Origin: an uncultured Collinsella sp.
GTDB taxonomy: Bacteria > Actinomycetota > Coriobacteriia > Coriobacteriales > Coriobacteriaceae
DNA length: 64,000 nt
Direction of reading: 5' to 3'
Assembly: GCA_900542325.1 (NCBI GenBank)
Contig: UQMY01000002.1
Location: 1-64,000, forward strand
Part shown: positions 8,050 through 15,364 of the stretch, piece after piece
Layout of the letters: every line of letters begins with the position of its first letter
Position numbering within the stretch: position 1 is the first letter of the stretch
The notes under the pieces: model-generated
Seen by the model: only the letters and a program-made list of their open reading frames with translations
Databases searched by the model: none
Told to the model about the DNA's origin: nothing
Program-made: the position numbers and the translations under genes

Positions 8050-8802
8050 ATGACGCAGGCAATATCGGACCCCAAGCAGGCCTCCGCCGCACTGGCGGAG
8101 CTGTTCGGTACCCACAAGCGTGTGGTGTTCTTTGGCGGCGCCGGTGTTTCCACGGCGAGCGGCATCCCCGATTTCCGCAGCGTGGACGGCCTGTATCACC
8201 AGCAGTTTGCCTACCCGCCCGAGACTATGCTCTCGCATAGCTTTTATGAGGCGCATCCGGCCGAGTTCTTCGACTTCTACCGCACCAAGATGATTGCGCT
8301 TGGCGCCAAGCCCAACCGCTGCCACACCAAGCTGGCCGAGCTGGAGCGCGCCGGTAAGCTAAATGCCGTGGTGACGCAAAATATCGACGGCCTGCATCAG
8401 ATGGCCGGCTCACAGCGCGTGTTCGAGCTGCACGGATCGGTCCATCGCAACATTTGCCAGTCGTGCGGCGCGGTCTATAGCGCCGAGTGGATTTGCTCGC
8501 GCGAGCACGAGGACGCCACGGGTGTGCCCGTGTGTCCTGCGTGCGGTGGGCGCATCAAGCCCGATGTGGCGCTCTACGAGGAGCCGCTCGACGAGCACGT
8601 GCTGACCGGCGCCGTTGCCGCCATCGCCGCGGCCGATGCCCTCATTGTGGGCGGGACCTCGCTCGTGGTGTATCCGGCGGCGGGCCTTACGCGTTACTTT
8701 ACCGGCGATACGCTGGCTATTTGCAATCTTGCTCCCACCGATCAGGATGCAAATGCCGACCTGCTGATTTCTTGCGACATCGCGGCCGCGTTTGCGTTCT
8801 AG
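8050..8802 (+). CDS. NAD-dependent protein deacylase, Sir2 family
   Basis: Removes acyl groups from lysines using NAD, linking protein acetylation to redox and energy state. In the 250-residue protein I see the NAD loop GAGVSTASGIPDFRS (about 30-44), TQNIDGLHQMAG, the catalytic His in LHGSVHRN (128), a zinc site of Cys136/139 and Cys162/165, and GGTSLVVYPAAG. All core residues are intact. The ATG at 8050 follows a strong GGACGGAGGA site. The family is usually labelled CobB or NpdA; the acyl preference cannot be told from the sequence. It stands just upstream of the folate genes, with a promoter-like region between them. Confidence 0.95.
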   Translation: MTQAISDPKQASAALAELFGTHKRVVFFGGAGVSTASGIPDFRSVDGLYHQQFAYPPETMLSHSFYEAHPAEFFDFYRTKMIALGAKPNRCHTKLAELERAGKLNAVVTQNIDGLHQMAGSQRVFELHGSVHRNICQSCGAVYSAEWICSREHEDATGVPVCPACGGRIKPDVALYEEPLDEHVLTGAVAAIAAADALIVGGTSLVVYPAAGLTRYFTGDTLAICNLAPTDQDANADLLISCDIAAAFAF

Positions 8803-8816
8803 CCCGTGTGCGCGGA

Positions 8817-8880
8817 TACAATAGAAAGACTGAGTGCAAAGCGACCCCGCCGCCAGCTCCCCAAGCTCGGCGGCGTGGGC
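8817..8880 (+). promoter_or_regulatory. Possible promoter and attenuator-like hairpin ahead of folP-folK
   Basis: A TACAAT -10-like box lies at 8817-8822, 14 bases past the sirtuin stop, with a weak TTGCGT upstream at long spacing. A stable hairpin (GCCGCCAGCT paired with AGCTCGGCGGC, about 8846-8878) follows, then ATTTT and the AGGAGG ribosome site at 8886. It may be an attenuator or simply a terminator for the sirtuin gene. Confidence 0.35.
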
Positions 8881-8897
8881 ATTTTAGGAGGATGTTC

Positions 8898-10628
8898 ATG
8901 GCGAACGACAGCAAGACATGGCGGTGCGGAAAGTATGAGCTCAGCTTTGACCGTCCGCGCATCATGGGCGTCCTCAACGTGACGCCCGATTCGTTTAGCG
9001 ATGGCGGGGAGCATTTCGACCCGGATGCCGCCATCGAGTACGGCCTGGCGATGCTCGACGCCGGCGCCGACATCATCGACGTAGGCGGCGAGTCCACGCG
9101 CCCCGGCTTTACCCCGGTTAATCCCGACGAGGAGGCTCGCCGCGTGCTGCCCGTGGTGCACGCGCTGGCCAAAGAGGGCGCCATCGTCTCGATCGACACG
9201 CGTCACGTGGCGGTTGCCAAGGCGGCCGTGCGCTGCGGCGCCTCGATCGTCAACGACGTGACCGGCTTCACTGACCCCAAGATGGTCGAGTTTGTTAAGA
9301 CGAGCACCTGCGGCGTCATCGTGATGCATGCCGGCGAGGTCGCCGCGCCTACCCGCACGCACGCAACGGTGCAGCTCGATACCTCGGCGGCGGCGTTTGT
9401 TGCCGAGAAGGCGCGCGAGGCGGCTGCCGAGGCCGCGCGTGAGGCTGAGAAGCCGGCTCGCCGCCGTCGCGGCAAGTTACTGGGCGAGCCTAAGCCGGAG
9501 GCCAAGCTTCCGGGCGGCGTGGTGCAGCCCTCGTTGCCGTTTGGCGATCCGGAGCCCGCGACCGAGCCTGCAAGCGAGCAGGAGACGCCGGCCGCCGAGC
9601 AGGCTGCTGCCGCCGAGACCGTCGCGCCCGCGCCCGAGGCCACCGAGGCCGCATCGGAGTCCAATGACCGCCTGGCCGCCATGATGCGCCGCAGCGCCCG
9701 CCGCGAGGAGGCCTACGTGCCCACCTCGCAGCTCCGCCGCTTCACCCTGCCCGATTCGGCGCCCATCATGCGCCGCGTCATGGGCTTTCTGTCCGACCAG
9801 GCCCGCGCGCTCATCCACGCCGGCGTGTCGCGCGACCGCATCTGCATCGATCCTGGCCCGGGCTTTGGTAAGTCGGCTAACGAGGACATCGTCATCCAGC
9901 GCGAGACTGCCAAGATGGCGTCACTGGGCTATCCGCTCATGTGCGCTGTATCGCGCAAGCGCTTTGTGGGCGCCGTCTCGGGCGTGACCGAGGCCGCCGA
10001 GCGCGATGCCGCTACGTTTGGCGTGTGCCTGGGCGCCATCCAGGCCGGCGCCAACATCGTGCGCGTGCACGACGCCGCGGGCTTTGCGCAGTTCCTGAAC
10101 GGCTACTGGGCGGTTGCCAAGCCGCAGCCGCGCCGCGCGTTTGTGGCCGTGGGATCCAACTTGGGGCATCGCTGCGACAACATCCGCGCCGCACGCGACA
10201 TGATCGCCGAGATTCCACTTACCTGCGTGTCCAACTCCTCCAAGATCTACGAGAGCGAGCCGGCCTACGAGACGCGCCAGGACGCGTTTGCCAACGCCGT
10301 CATCGAGATCAAGACCGAGTTGGCGCCGCTGGTGCTGCTCGACGAGCTCATGAAGATCGAGGCCGAGCTGGGCCGCGACCGCTCCAAAAAGGCCAAGGCC
10401 AACGGTCCGCGCACCATCGACCTGGACCTGCTGTGGATGGACGGCGAGACCCACGGCGGCAAAAAGCTGCGCCTGCCGCATCCGCTGATCGGCGAGCGCG
10501 ACTTTGTGCTGGTGCCGCTCGAGGATCTGATGCACGACCCGGCGCGGTTCTTCCGCTACAACGGCGTCGAGGTCAAGGAGCCCGAGGATCGCGTGGGCCA
10601 TATCGTGGGTGAATTGGGGCGTATGTAG
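8898..10628 (+). CDS. Dihydropteroate synthase fused to HPPK (FolP-FolK) with a large internal insert
   Basis: Two consecutive folate-pathway enzymes in one 576-residue chain. The N-terminal DHPS (sulfonamide target) shows GVLNVTPDSFSDGG, DVGGESTRPG, SIDTRH, NDVTGF, then DPGPGFGK and CAVSRKRFVG. From about residue 150 to 280 it is interrupted by an Ala/Glu/Pro-rich, low-complexity insert in the loop that normally holds the short segment after VIVMH. The C-terminal HPPK starts near residue 412: FVAVGSNLGHR, then GPRTIDLDLLW with the metal-binding Asp pair. The start is ATG 8898, six bases after AGGAGG; ATG 8892 would be too close. The next gene starts immediately after the stop codon. Confidence 0.93.
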   Translation: MANDSKTWRCGKYELSFDRPRIMGVLNVTPDSFSDGGEHFDPDAAIEYGLAMLDAGADIIDVGGESTRPGFTPVNPDEEARRVLPVVHALAKEGAIVSIDTRHVAVAKAAVRCGASIVNDVTGFTDPKMVEFVKTSTCGVIVMHAGEVAAPTRTHATVQLDTSAAAFVAEKAREAAAEAAREAEKPARRRRGKLLGEPKPEAKLPGGVVQPSLPFGDPEPATEPASEQETPAAEQAAAAETVAPAPEATEAASESNDRLAAMMRRSARREEAYVPTSQLRRFTLPDSAPIMRRVMGFLSDQARALIHAGVSRDRICIDPGPGFGKSANEDIVIQRETAKMASLGYPLMCAVSRKRFVGAVSGVTEAAERDAATFGVCLGAIQAGANIVRVHDAAGFAQFLNGYWAVAKPQPRRAFVAVGSNLGHRCDNIRAARDMIAEIPLTCVSNSSKIYESEPAYETRQDAFANAVIEIKTELAPLVLLDELMKIEAELGRDRSKKAKANGPRTIDLDLLWMDGETHGGKKLRLPHPLIGERDFVLVPLEDLMHDPARFFRYNGVEVKEPEDRVGHIVGELGRM

Positions 10629-11330
10629 ATGATCGAGATGAACGCTGTAGTCGCTGCCACTGAGCTCGACGCGGCGCGTGACGCGGGTCGCGAGGGCGTG
10701 TCCGCGGGCTGGTGCGCGTGGAGCGTGGGCGATGCTTCGCTGACGTTTTCGCTGGTCGTGCGTCCGGATGTGAACATGCATGCCTTCCACGGCCTGCCGT
10801 TTGTGGCCGCGATGGGCATGATGGACGCGCTCGTGGGCACGGCTTCGACGCCGGGGTTGGGCCTTGCCGGCAAGGTGGGCATTGAGTGGCCGAGCAATAT
10901 CGTGTGCGGTGCGCCTGCGTTTGAGACGTCGCTCGCGCGTGTTGCCGTGAACGGCGGTGCCGGTGCTGCGGGCATGTTTGCCGCGGTGACGGTTGATATT
11001 GAACGTGCGGCGCTGGGCGAGCTTGGCGTGGATATGGCCGACGAGGTGCTGGTCGAGGCATTGGCCACCGCCGTGCTGACCCGCGTGGACACCTGGGCGG
11101 TTGCCGCCAACACACCACAGGGCGCTGCCGGCCCGCTGGCTCCGGTGCTGGGTGAGTACTTCGATATGGTGCCGCTGCTGGGTCGTCAGGTTGCGGCGGT
11201 GTCGCCCAACGGTTTGCCGCTTGCGGTCGGTGTGTTTGCGGGCCTGGACATCTGGGGCCGCGCGACCATCAAGACCGATGCCGGCGAGCAAGAGTTTCCG
11301 CCTGAGGCCGTACGAATTCGCGGGCTGTAA
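10629..11330 (+). CDS. Biotin/lipoate-protein-ligase-fold protein, degenerate active site
   Basis: A 233-residue protein resembling the catalytic plus C-terminal domains of biotin-protein ligase: VGIEWPSNIVCG sits where ligases have KWPND, and the end (LGRQVAAVSPNG, AVGVFAGLDIWGRATIKT, VRIRGL) follows the BirA C-terminal pattern. The biotin-binding GRGRxGR loop and the catalytic Lys in KLGGIL are not visible. It may therefore be a pseudo-enzyme or have a changed substrate. It follows folP-folK with no gap and is probably translated from the same message, which hints at a cofactor-related role. The functional assignment is tentative; I recognise the fold pattern, not a specific gene. Confidence 0.55.
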   Translation: MIEMNAVVAATELDAARDAGREGVSAGWCAWSVGDASLTFSLVVRPDVNMHAFHGLPFVAAMGMMDALVGTASTPGLGLAGKVGIEWPSNIVCGAPAFETSLARVAVNGGAGAAGMFAAVTVDIERAALGELGVDMADEVLVEALATAVLTRVDTWAVAANTPQGAAGPLAPVLGEYFDMVPLLGRQVAAVSPNGLPLAVGVFAGLDIWGRATIKTDAGEQEFPPEAVRIRGL

Positions 11331-11365
11331 CGAGAGGCGCTAGCGCTCAAAGATAACGATGACAA

Positions 11366-11402
11366 CAAGACCCTCCTCGGCCTGTGCCGGGGAGGGTCTT
11401 TG
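11366..11402 (+). terminator. Intrinsic terminator after the folate operon
   Basis: AAGACCCTCC pairs with GGAGGGTCTT around CGG-rich loop sequence, ending in a short T-run, 36 bases past the stop at 11330. Confidence 0.8.
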
Positions 11403-11428
11403 CGCGACTACAGGGCGGCATCTCGGTC

Positions 11429-11556
11429 CTATTCCTCAAAACTGAAAAAAGTTCGATTTTGAGGAATAGAAAACATGCACGATATGGCTGATCTGGGCGT
11501 GTTCGAGGAGTCCCTATTCCTCAAAACTGAAAATTTTTCGATTTTGAGGAATAGGG
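11429..11556. repeat. Two direct copies of a GAGGAATAG hairpin
   Basis: CTATTCCTCAAAA (11429-11441) pairs with its exact complement at 11457-11469. An extended copy, CCCTATTCCTCAAAA (11512-11526), pairs with 11542-11556. The loops are A/T-rich and also similar (CTGAAAA...TTCGA). The two hairpins are 83 bp apart in the gap between the convergent folate operon and coaX. Confidence 0.75.
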
Positions 11557-11604
11557 CTTCCGTGCTGTCTGGTCCGCGGCTCGTGCTCGACTTAAGCCCC
11601 TGCT

Positions 11605-12378
11605 CTATCCCAGCTCCTGCATGCGGCGGTAGATTTCGCAGATGCCCTTGATGGTGAGTTGGCCGTCTACCACGTCGAAGGCATCGGTCGAATCGGCGAC
11701 GATGCCGGCGAGACCGCCCGTGGCGATAACGGTGGCATCCTCGCGGCCCAGCTCGCGCTTCATGCGCGCGACCAGGCCCTCGGCCATGGCGGCAGCGCCC
11801 ACCACGGCGCCGACCTTGATGCACTCTTCGGTGTCGCGACCGATGGCGTGCTCGGGCGCCTCGAGCGGCACGCTGGCGAGCTTGGCGGCACGGGCGGCAA
11901 GCGCGTCCATGGAGATGCGGATGCCCGGCGCAATCGCCCCGCCAATGTAATAACCGTCCTCATCGATGACGTCGATATTGGTCGCGGTGCCAAAGTCCAA
12001 CACGATTGCCGGCGCGCCGTAGAAAGTCTCGGCCGCAACGGCGTTGGCGACGCGGTCGGCGCCCACGGCCTGGGGGCGCGCCGCGCGCAGCTTGGTCACG
12101 GCGGCCGTCTGCGGCCCGATGACGATGGCGTCCGCGGCAATGCGGTCGGCTACGGCGTGCCACTCGCGCGAGAGCTGCGGCACCACGCCCGCAAAGGCGA
12201 TCGCGTCAACCGCATCGAGCGAGAGGCCGTACATCTTAAAGAAACCCATCAGGCGCACGTGGATCTCGTCGGCGGTATAGGAGCGATCGGTGGGCATACG
12301 CCACGACTGCACCAGCTCGTCTCCGTCAAACAGGCCCATGGCCGTCTGCGTATTTCCCATATCGATAGCGAGCAGCAT
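11605..12378 (-). CDS. coaX: Type III pantothenate kinase
   Basis: First step of coenzyme A synthesis: phosphorylates pantothenate in a feedback-resistant, monovalent-cation-dependent way. The 257-residue product starts MLLAIDMGNTQT, the phosphate-binding DxGNT motif of the ASKHA fold. It goes on with GADRVANAVAA, LDFGTATNIDVID and GGAIAPGIRIS, all CoaX signatures. The ATG at 12378 puts the DxGNT Asp at residue 6, as in the family; longer in-frame extensions run into the tRNA region and are rejected. No partner in the biotin or CoA pathway is adjacent. Confidence 0.95.
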   Translation of the reverse strand: MLLAIDMGNTQTAMGLFDGDELVQSWRMPTDRSYTADEIHVRLMGFFKMYGLSLDAVDAIAFAGVVPQLSREWHAVADRIAADAIVIGPQTAAVTKLRAARPQAVGADRVANAVAAETFYGAPAIVLDFGTATNIDVIDEDGYYIGGAIAPGIRISMDALAARAAKLASVPLEAPEHAIGRDTEECIKVGAVVGAAAMAEGLVARMKRELGREDATVIATGGLAGIVADSTDAFDVVDGQLTIKGICEIYRRMQELG

Positions 12379-12574
12379 GTCTACTCCCGGTGTTGGCATA
12401 AAAGGACGCGCACCATTGTATACGTGCCGTCGACGGCGCTCGGCTGCGATTCGTTTACGGTGATAGGGGCTGAGGGGTTTAAATATGAAGGAATTATGCT
12501 CTACGAGATTTTCCTTGCCGTTTACCGAACTCCCGCGTAATATTCTTTCTTGCGCACATGAGGCGCCCAGACAT

Positions 12575-12651
12575 TGCGGGGTGGAGCAGTCTGGTAGCTC
12601 GCCGGGCTCATAACCCGGAGGTCGTAGGTTCAAATCCTGCCCCCGCGACCA
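12575..12651 (+). tRNA. Initiator tRNA-Met (CAU)
   Basis: A 77-nt cloverleaf with an encoded CCA end (12649-12651). The anticodon loop CTCATAA is flanked by three consecutive G:C pairs in the stem (CCGGG/CCCGG), the hallmark of initiator tRNA. The D-stem is GAGC/GCTC, the T-arm GTAGG TTCAAAT CCTGC, the discriminator base A. The acceptor stem reads TGCGGGG against CCCCGCG, so position 1:72 is T-G rather than a Watson-Crick pair, again consistent with an initiator. Confidence 0.95.
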
Positions 12652-12660
12652 AGAACTTGC

Positions 12661-12692
12661 AGCTCGTCGGCCTACCCGGCGAGCTTTTTTGT
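12661..12692 (+). terminator. Intrinsic terminator of the tRNA gene
   Basis: AGCTCGTCGG pairs imperfectly with CCCGGCGAGCT, followed by six Ts, starting ten bases after the tRNA CCA end. Confidence 0.85.
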
Positions 12693-12739
12693 TATTCCGG
12701 GACCGTGTTTTCGGTCCAATTCTCGGCCTCTCAAACAAA

Positions 12740-12957
12740 ATCTCGATCTGTAACATCTAGACCCGATTTGGGCGGCTAGGTGTTACAGATTGAGATGTTT
12801 CGGCAGGACGGTCTTCGTTTGTCTAAATCTGTAACACGAGGGACGGTTTTTACTGAGTAACTGTTACAGATCTAGATCTTTCGGCAGGCTAGATTGGTTC
12901 GTCTCAATCTGTAACAGTTGCTCGGCAAAATAGGGCCTAACTGTTACAGATTGAGAC
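12740..12957. repeat. Tandem array of three TGTTACAG hairpins, ~80-bp period
   Basis: Unit A: ATCTCGATCTGTAACA (12740-12755) against 12781-12796. Unit B: 12821-12836 against 12862-12877. Unit C: GTCTCAATCTGTAACAGTT (12901-12919) against 12939-12957, a perfect 19-bp arm. Starts are 81 and 80 bp apart, and the linkers share TTTCGGCAGG. The arms are conserved (ATCTGTAACA) while loops differ. It fills most of the 446-bp gap between the tRNA and the ene-reductase; 12958-13084 shows nothing else recognisable. It resembles REP/BIME-type repeats; no transposase is near. Confidence 0.8.
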
Positions 12958-13098
12958 AAACCGACGGGCCGCCCCGCCCCATCCACCTGCCGCTACCTGC
13001 TGTCTGCCGATTTCCGTTGCGCCACTGTGCTCCCATGCCATATCCTTTAGACAACTACGCGGCATCATCGCCGCCGCGCCTACAAGAGAGGAATGTCC

Positions 13099-15129
13099 AT
13101 GACCGCACCTGCATCCAAGCTGCTCCAGCCCATTACGGTTGGCCCCCTTGAGCTCAAGAACCGCATTATGTTCCCGCCGCTGACCACCGGCTACGAGGAG
13201 CGCGACGGTTCCATCGGCGAGCGCAGCCTGGCCTTTTACGAGCGTCTGGCCCGTGGCGGCGTGAGCTACATCGTCATCGGCGACGTCGCTCCCGTTATGA
13301 CCGCAAGCCCCACGCCCAAGCTGGCGGCCGACGCCCAGATCCCCACGTTTAAGGCACTGGCCGACGCCGTCCACAAGCACGGCGCCAAGGTCGCGCTGCA
13401 GCTGTTCCACCCCGAGTACGACGTGCCCGGTGTCGGCCGCATGGTCATGGGCTCCATGGCTGCCGCCAAGGCCGCGCAGGAGGCCAAGGCCGCCGGCGAC
13501 GAGGAGACCTTCGCCGCCAAGATGGCCGAGTCCAACGAGATCCGCAAGCAGGCCTACGCCAAACTGCACCACGACATGCAGCACTTTGTGAACGAGGCCA
13601 CCGTGGAGCAACTCACCCAGATCAAGGAGGCTATCGCCGCCTCGGCCGCCCGCGCGCAGCAGGCCGGCATCGACGCCATCGAGGTCCACGGCGACCGCCT
13701 GGTGGGTTCGCTGTGCTCCGCGATCCTCAACAAGCGTACCGACGAGTACGGTGGCTCGTTCGAGAACCGCGTTCGCTATGCGCTGGAGGTCGTCGCTGCC
13801 ATTAAGGAAGCCGCACCGCAGCTGATGGTGGAGTACAAGCTCCCCGTGATCATGGAGAACCCCGACGGCACGCCGCGCGGCAAGGGCGGTCTGCTGCCCG
13901 ATGAGGCCTGCGAGTTCGCCAAGCTGCTCGAGGGCGCCGGCATCGACATGATTCAGGTGGCGCAGGCAAACCACACCGGCAACATGGGCGACACCATTCC
14001 GCCCATGGGCGCCATGCCCTACAACTGGACGCTGCCCGTGGCCGAGCGCGTCAAGGCCCTGGTCTCCGTGCCGGTGGCAACCGTCGGCCGCGTTGTCTCG
14101 GTCGAGGCGGGCGAGAAGATCCTGGAAGACGGTTCGGCCGACATCGTCGCGTACGGCCGCTCGCTCATGTGCGACCCCGACATTGCGCTCAAGGCCGCCA
14201 CGGGTGAGCCCATCCGCGAGTGCCTCAACTGCAACAAGGGTTGCGTCGATGCGATCCAAAACCGCCAGTACATCTCGTGCGTGCTCAATGCCGAGAACGG
14301 CGACGAGGCGACCATCGCCATTAAGCCCGGCGAGGGCGACAAGAAGATCGCCGTGGTGGGCGGCGGCATTGCCGGCCTGGAGGCCGCGCGTGTGGCGGCC
14401 AAGCGCGGCTACGACGTGACCGTCTACGAGGCGAGCGACCATCTGGGCGGCCAGATTGTGCTGGCGGCCGCGCCTCCGCGCAAGGACGAGATCATGCGCT
14501 CGGTGGAGTACTACGAGAAGATTCTGCCCGGCCTGGGCGTGAAGGTTGAGCTCAACCACACCGCTAGCCCCGCGGACCTCAACGCCGCCGACGCCGCGAT
14601 TGTGGCCGTGGGCGCGCACGACGTGGTCATCCCCGTTCCGGGCGCCGATTCGGACAAGGTCGTCTCGAGCTGGGACGTGCTGGCCGGCAAGGCGGAGCTC
14701 GCGGGCCGCGTCGCCGTTATCGGCGGCGGCCTGGTGGGCACCGAGACTGCCGAGTACCTGCTGCAGAACGGCTGCGAGGTGGCGATTGTCGAGATGCTCG
14801 ACAAGATTGCCGCAGGCGAGTCCGAGACCATTCTGCCGCTGATTATGAACGACTTTGCCGCCCACAACGTTGAGCAGCATGTTAAGACCCGCCTGACCGC
14901 CATTACCGACGAGGGCGTGGAGGCCGTTCGCACCACCGAGGACGGCGCCGAGGAGCCGGTGAAGATCGCCTGCGATTACGTGGTGATGGCCGTGGGCTCC
15001 AAGGCCAACGCGTTTGACCTGGACGGCGTAACGGTGCCCGTGACCTGCGTGGGCGACTGCTCGGGCGAGCGCACCGCCGACATTGCGAGCGCCATTCGCA
15101 CGGCGTATCACGCGGCCAACGAGCTCTAA
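13099..15129 (+). CDS. NADH:flavin ene-reductase with 4Fe-4S cluster (2,4-dienoyl-CoA reductase / BaiCD family)
   Basis: A 677-residue three-module reductase: an FMN-binding old-yellow-enzyme barrel (about residues 1-370; LQPITVGPLELKNRI start, IEVHGDRLVGSL, DEYGGSFENR), a 4Fe-4S site CLNCNKGC plus a Cys eleven residues later, and a C-terminal FAD/NAD domain (VVGGGIAGLEAARVAA, then a second Rossmann motif VIGGGLVGTETAEYLL). Such enzymes reduce activated C=C bonds; in gut Coriobacteriia relatives act on enoates, bile-acid intermediates and isoflavones. The substrate here is unknown. ATG 13099 has AGAGAGGA at proper spacing; ATG 13093 is too close. It is followed by its own terminator. Confidence 0.9.
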   Translation: MTAPASKLLQPITVGPLELKNRIMFPPLTTGYEERDGSIGERSLAFYERLARGGVSYIVIGDVAPVMTASPTPKLAADAQIPTFKALADAVHKHGAKVALQLFHPEYDVPGVGRMVMGSMAAAKAAQEAKAAGDEETFAAKMAESNEIRKQAYAKLHHDMQHFVNEATVEQLTQIKEAIAASAARAQQAGIDAIEVHGDRLVGSLCSAILNKRTDEYGGSFENRVRYALEVVAAIKEAAPQLMVEYKLPVIMENPDGTPRGKGGLLPDEACEFAKLLEGAGIDMIQVAQANHTGNMGDTIPPMGAMPYNWTLPVAERVKALVSVPVATVGRVVSVEAGEKILEDGSADIVAYGRSLMCDPDIALKAATGEPIRECLNCNKGCVDAIQNRQYISCVLNAENGDEATIAIKPGEGDKKIAVVGGGIAGLEAARVAAKRGYDVTVYEASDHLGGQIVLAAAPPRKDEIMRSVEYYEKILPGLGVKVELNHTASPADLNAADAAIVAVGAHDVVIPVPGADSDKVVSSWDVLAGKAELAGRVAVIGGGLVGTETAEYLLQNGCEVAIVEMLDKIAAGESETILPLIMNDFAAHNVEQHVKTRLTAITDEGVEAVRTTEDGAEEPVKIACDYVVMAVGSKANAFDLDGVTVPVTCVGDCSGERTADIASAIRTAYHAANEL

Positions 15130-15154
15130 GTAAGAAAGCTATCGCGTATTGAGT

Positions 15155-15192
15155 GGGCGGGGAGTGCCGTATCGGCGCTCCCCGCCTTTTTT
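15155..15192 (+). terminator. Intrinsic terminator of the ene-reductase gene
   Basis: GGCGGGGAGTGCC pairs with GGCGCTCCCCGCC around GTATC, followed by six Ts. Confidence 0.88.
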
Positions 15193-15224
15193 GCCAATGA
15201 GGGCGCCCCTGACCAGCTGGTTCA

Positions 15225-15305
15225 GAAAATCCGAATCCATAGAATATGAAAATCCGAATTATATGAACACGAAAATCCGAATCGCAACCACCCGAAAATC
15301 CGAAT
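15225..15305 (+). repeat. Four 12-bp direct repeats at exact 23-bp spacing upstream of the DUF4143 gene
   Basis: GAAAATCCGAAT occurs at 15225, 15248, 15271 and 15294, each exactly 23 bp apart, with unrelated 11-bp spacers. The last copy ends 60 bp before the ATPase start codon at 15365. The even phasing on one face of the helix suggests cooperative binding of a regulator. It is too short-spaced and too few to be CRISPR. Confidence 0.8.
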
Positions 15306-15364
15306 TTGCTACAGTGGAATAGAAGAACCAGAAAGCAGGAACTGGAAATCTGCGGGGGTGACTC

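Noticed and set aside
12740..12957. CRISPR array
   Set aside because: Each unit is an inverted repeat with a loop rather than a direct repeat plus spacer; only three units and no cas genes.
12937..15111. 724-codon open frame antisense to the ene-reductase
   Set aside because: Composition is Val/Gly/Leu/His-rich with no domain, and it covers a gene with clear FMN, Fe-S and FAD motifs. Shadow.
15225..15305. CRISPR array
   Set aside because: Repeats are only 12 bp with 11-bp spacers, and no cas genes are present; operator repeats fit better.
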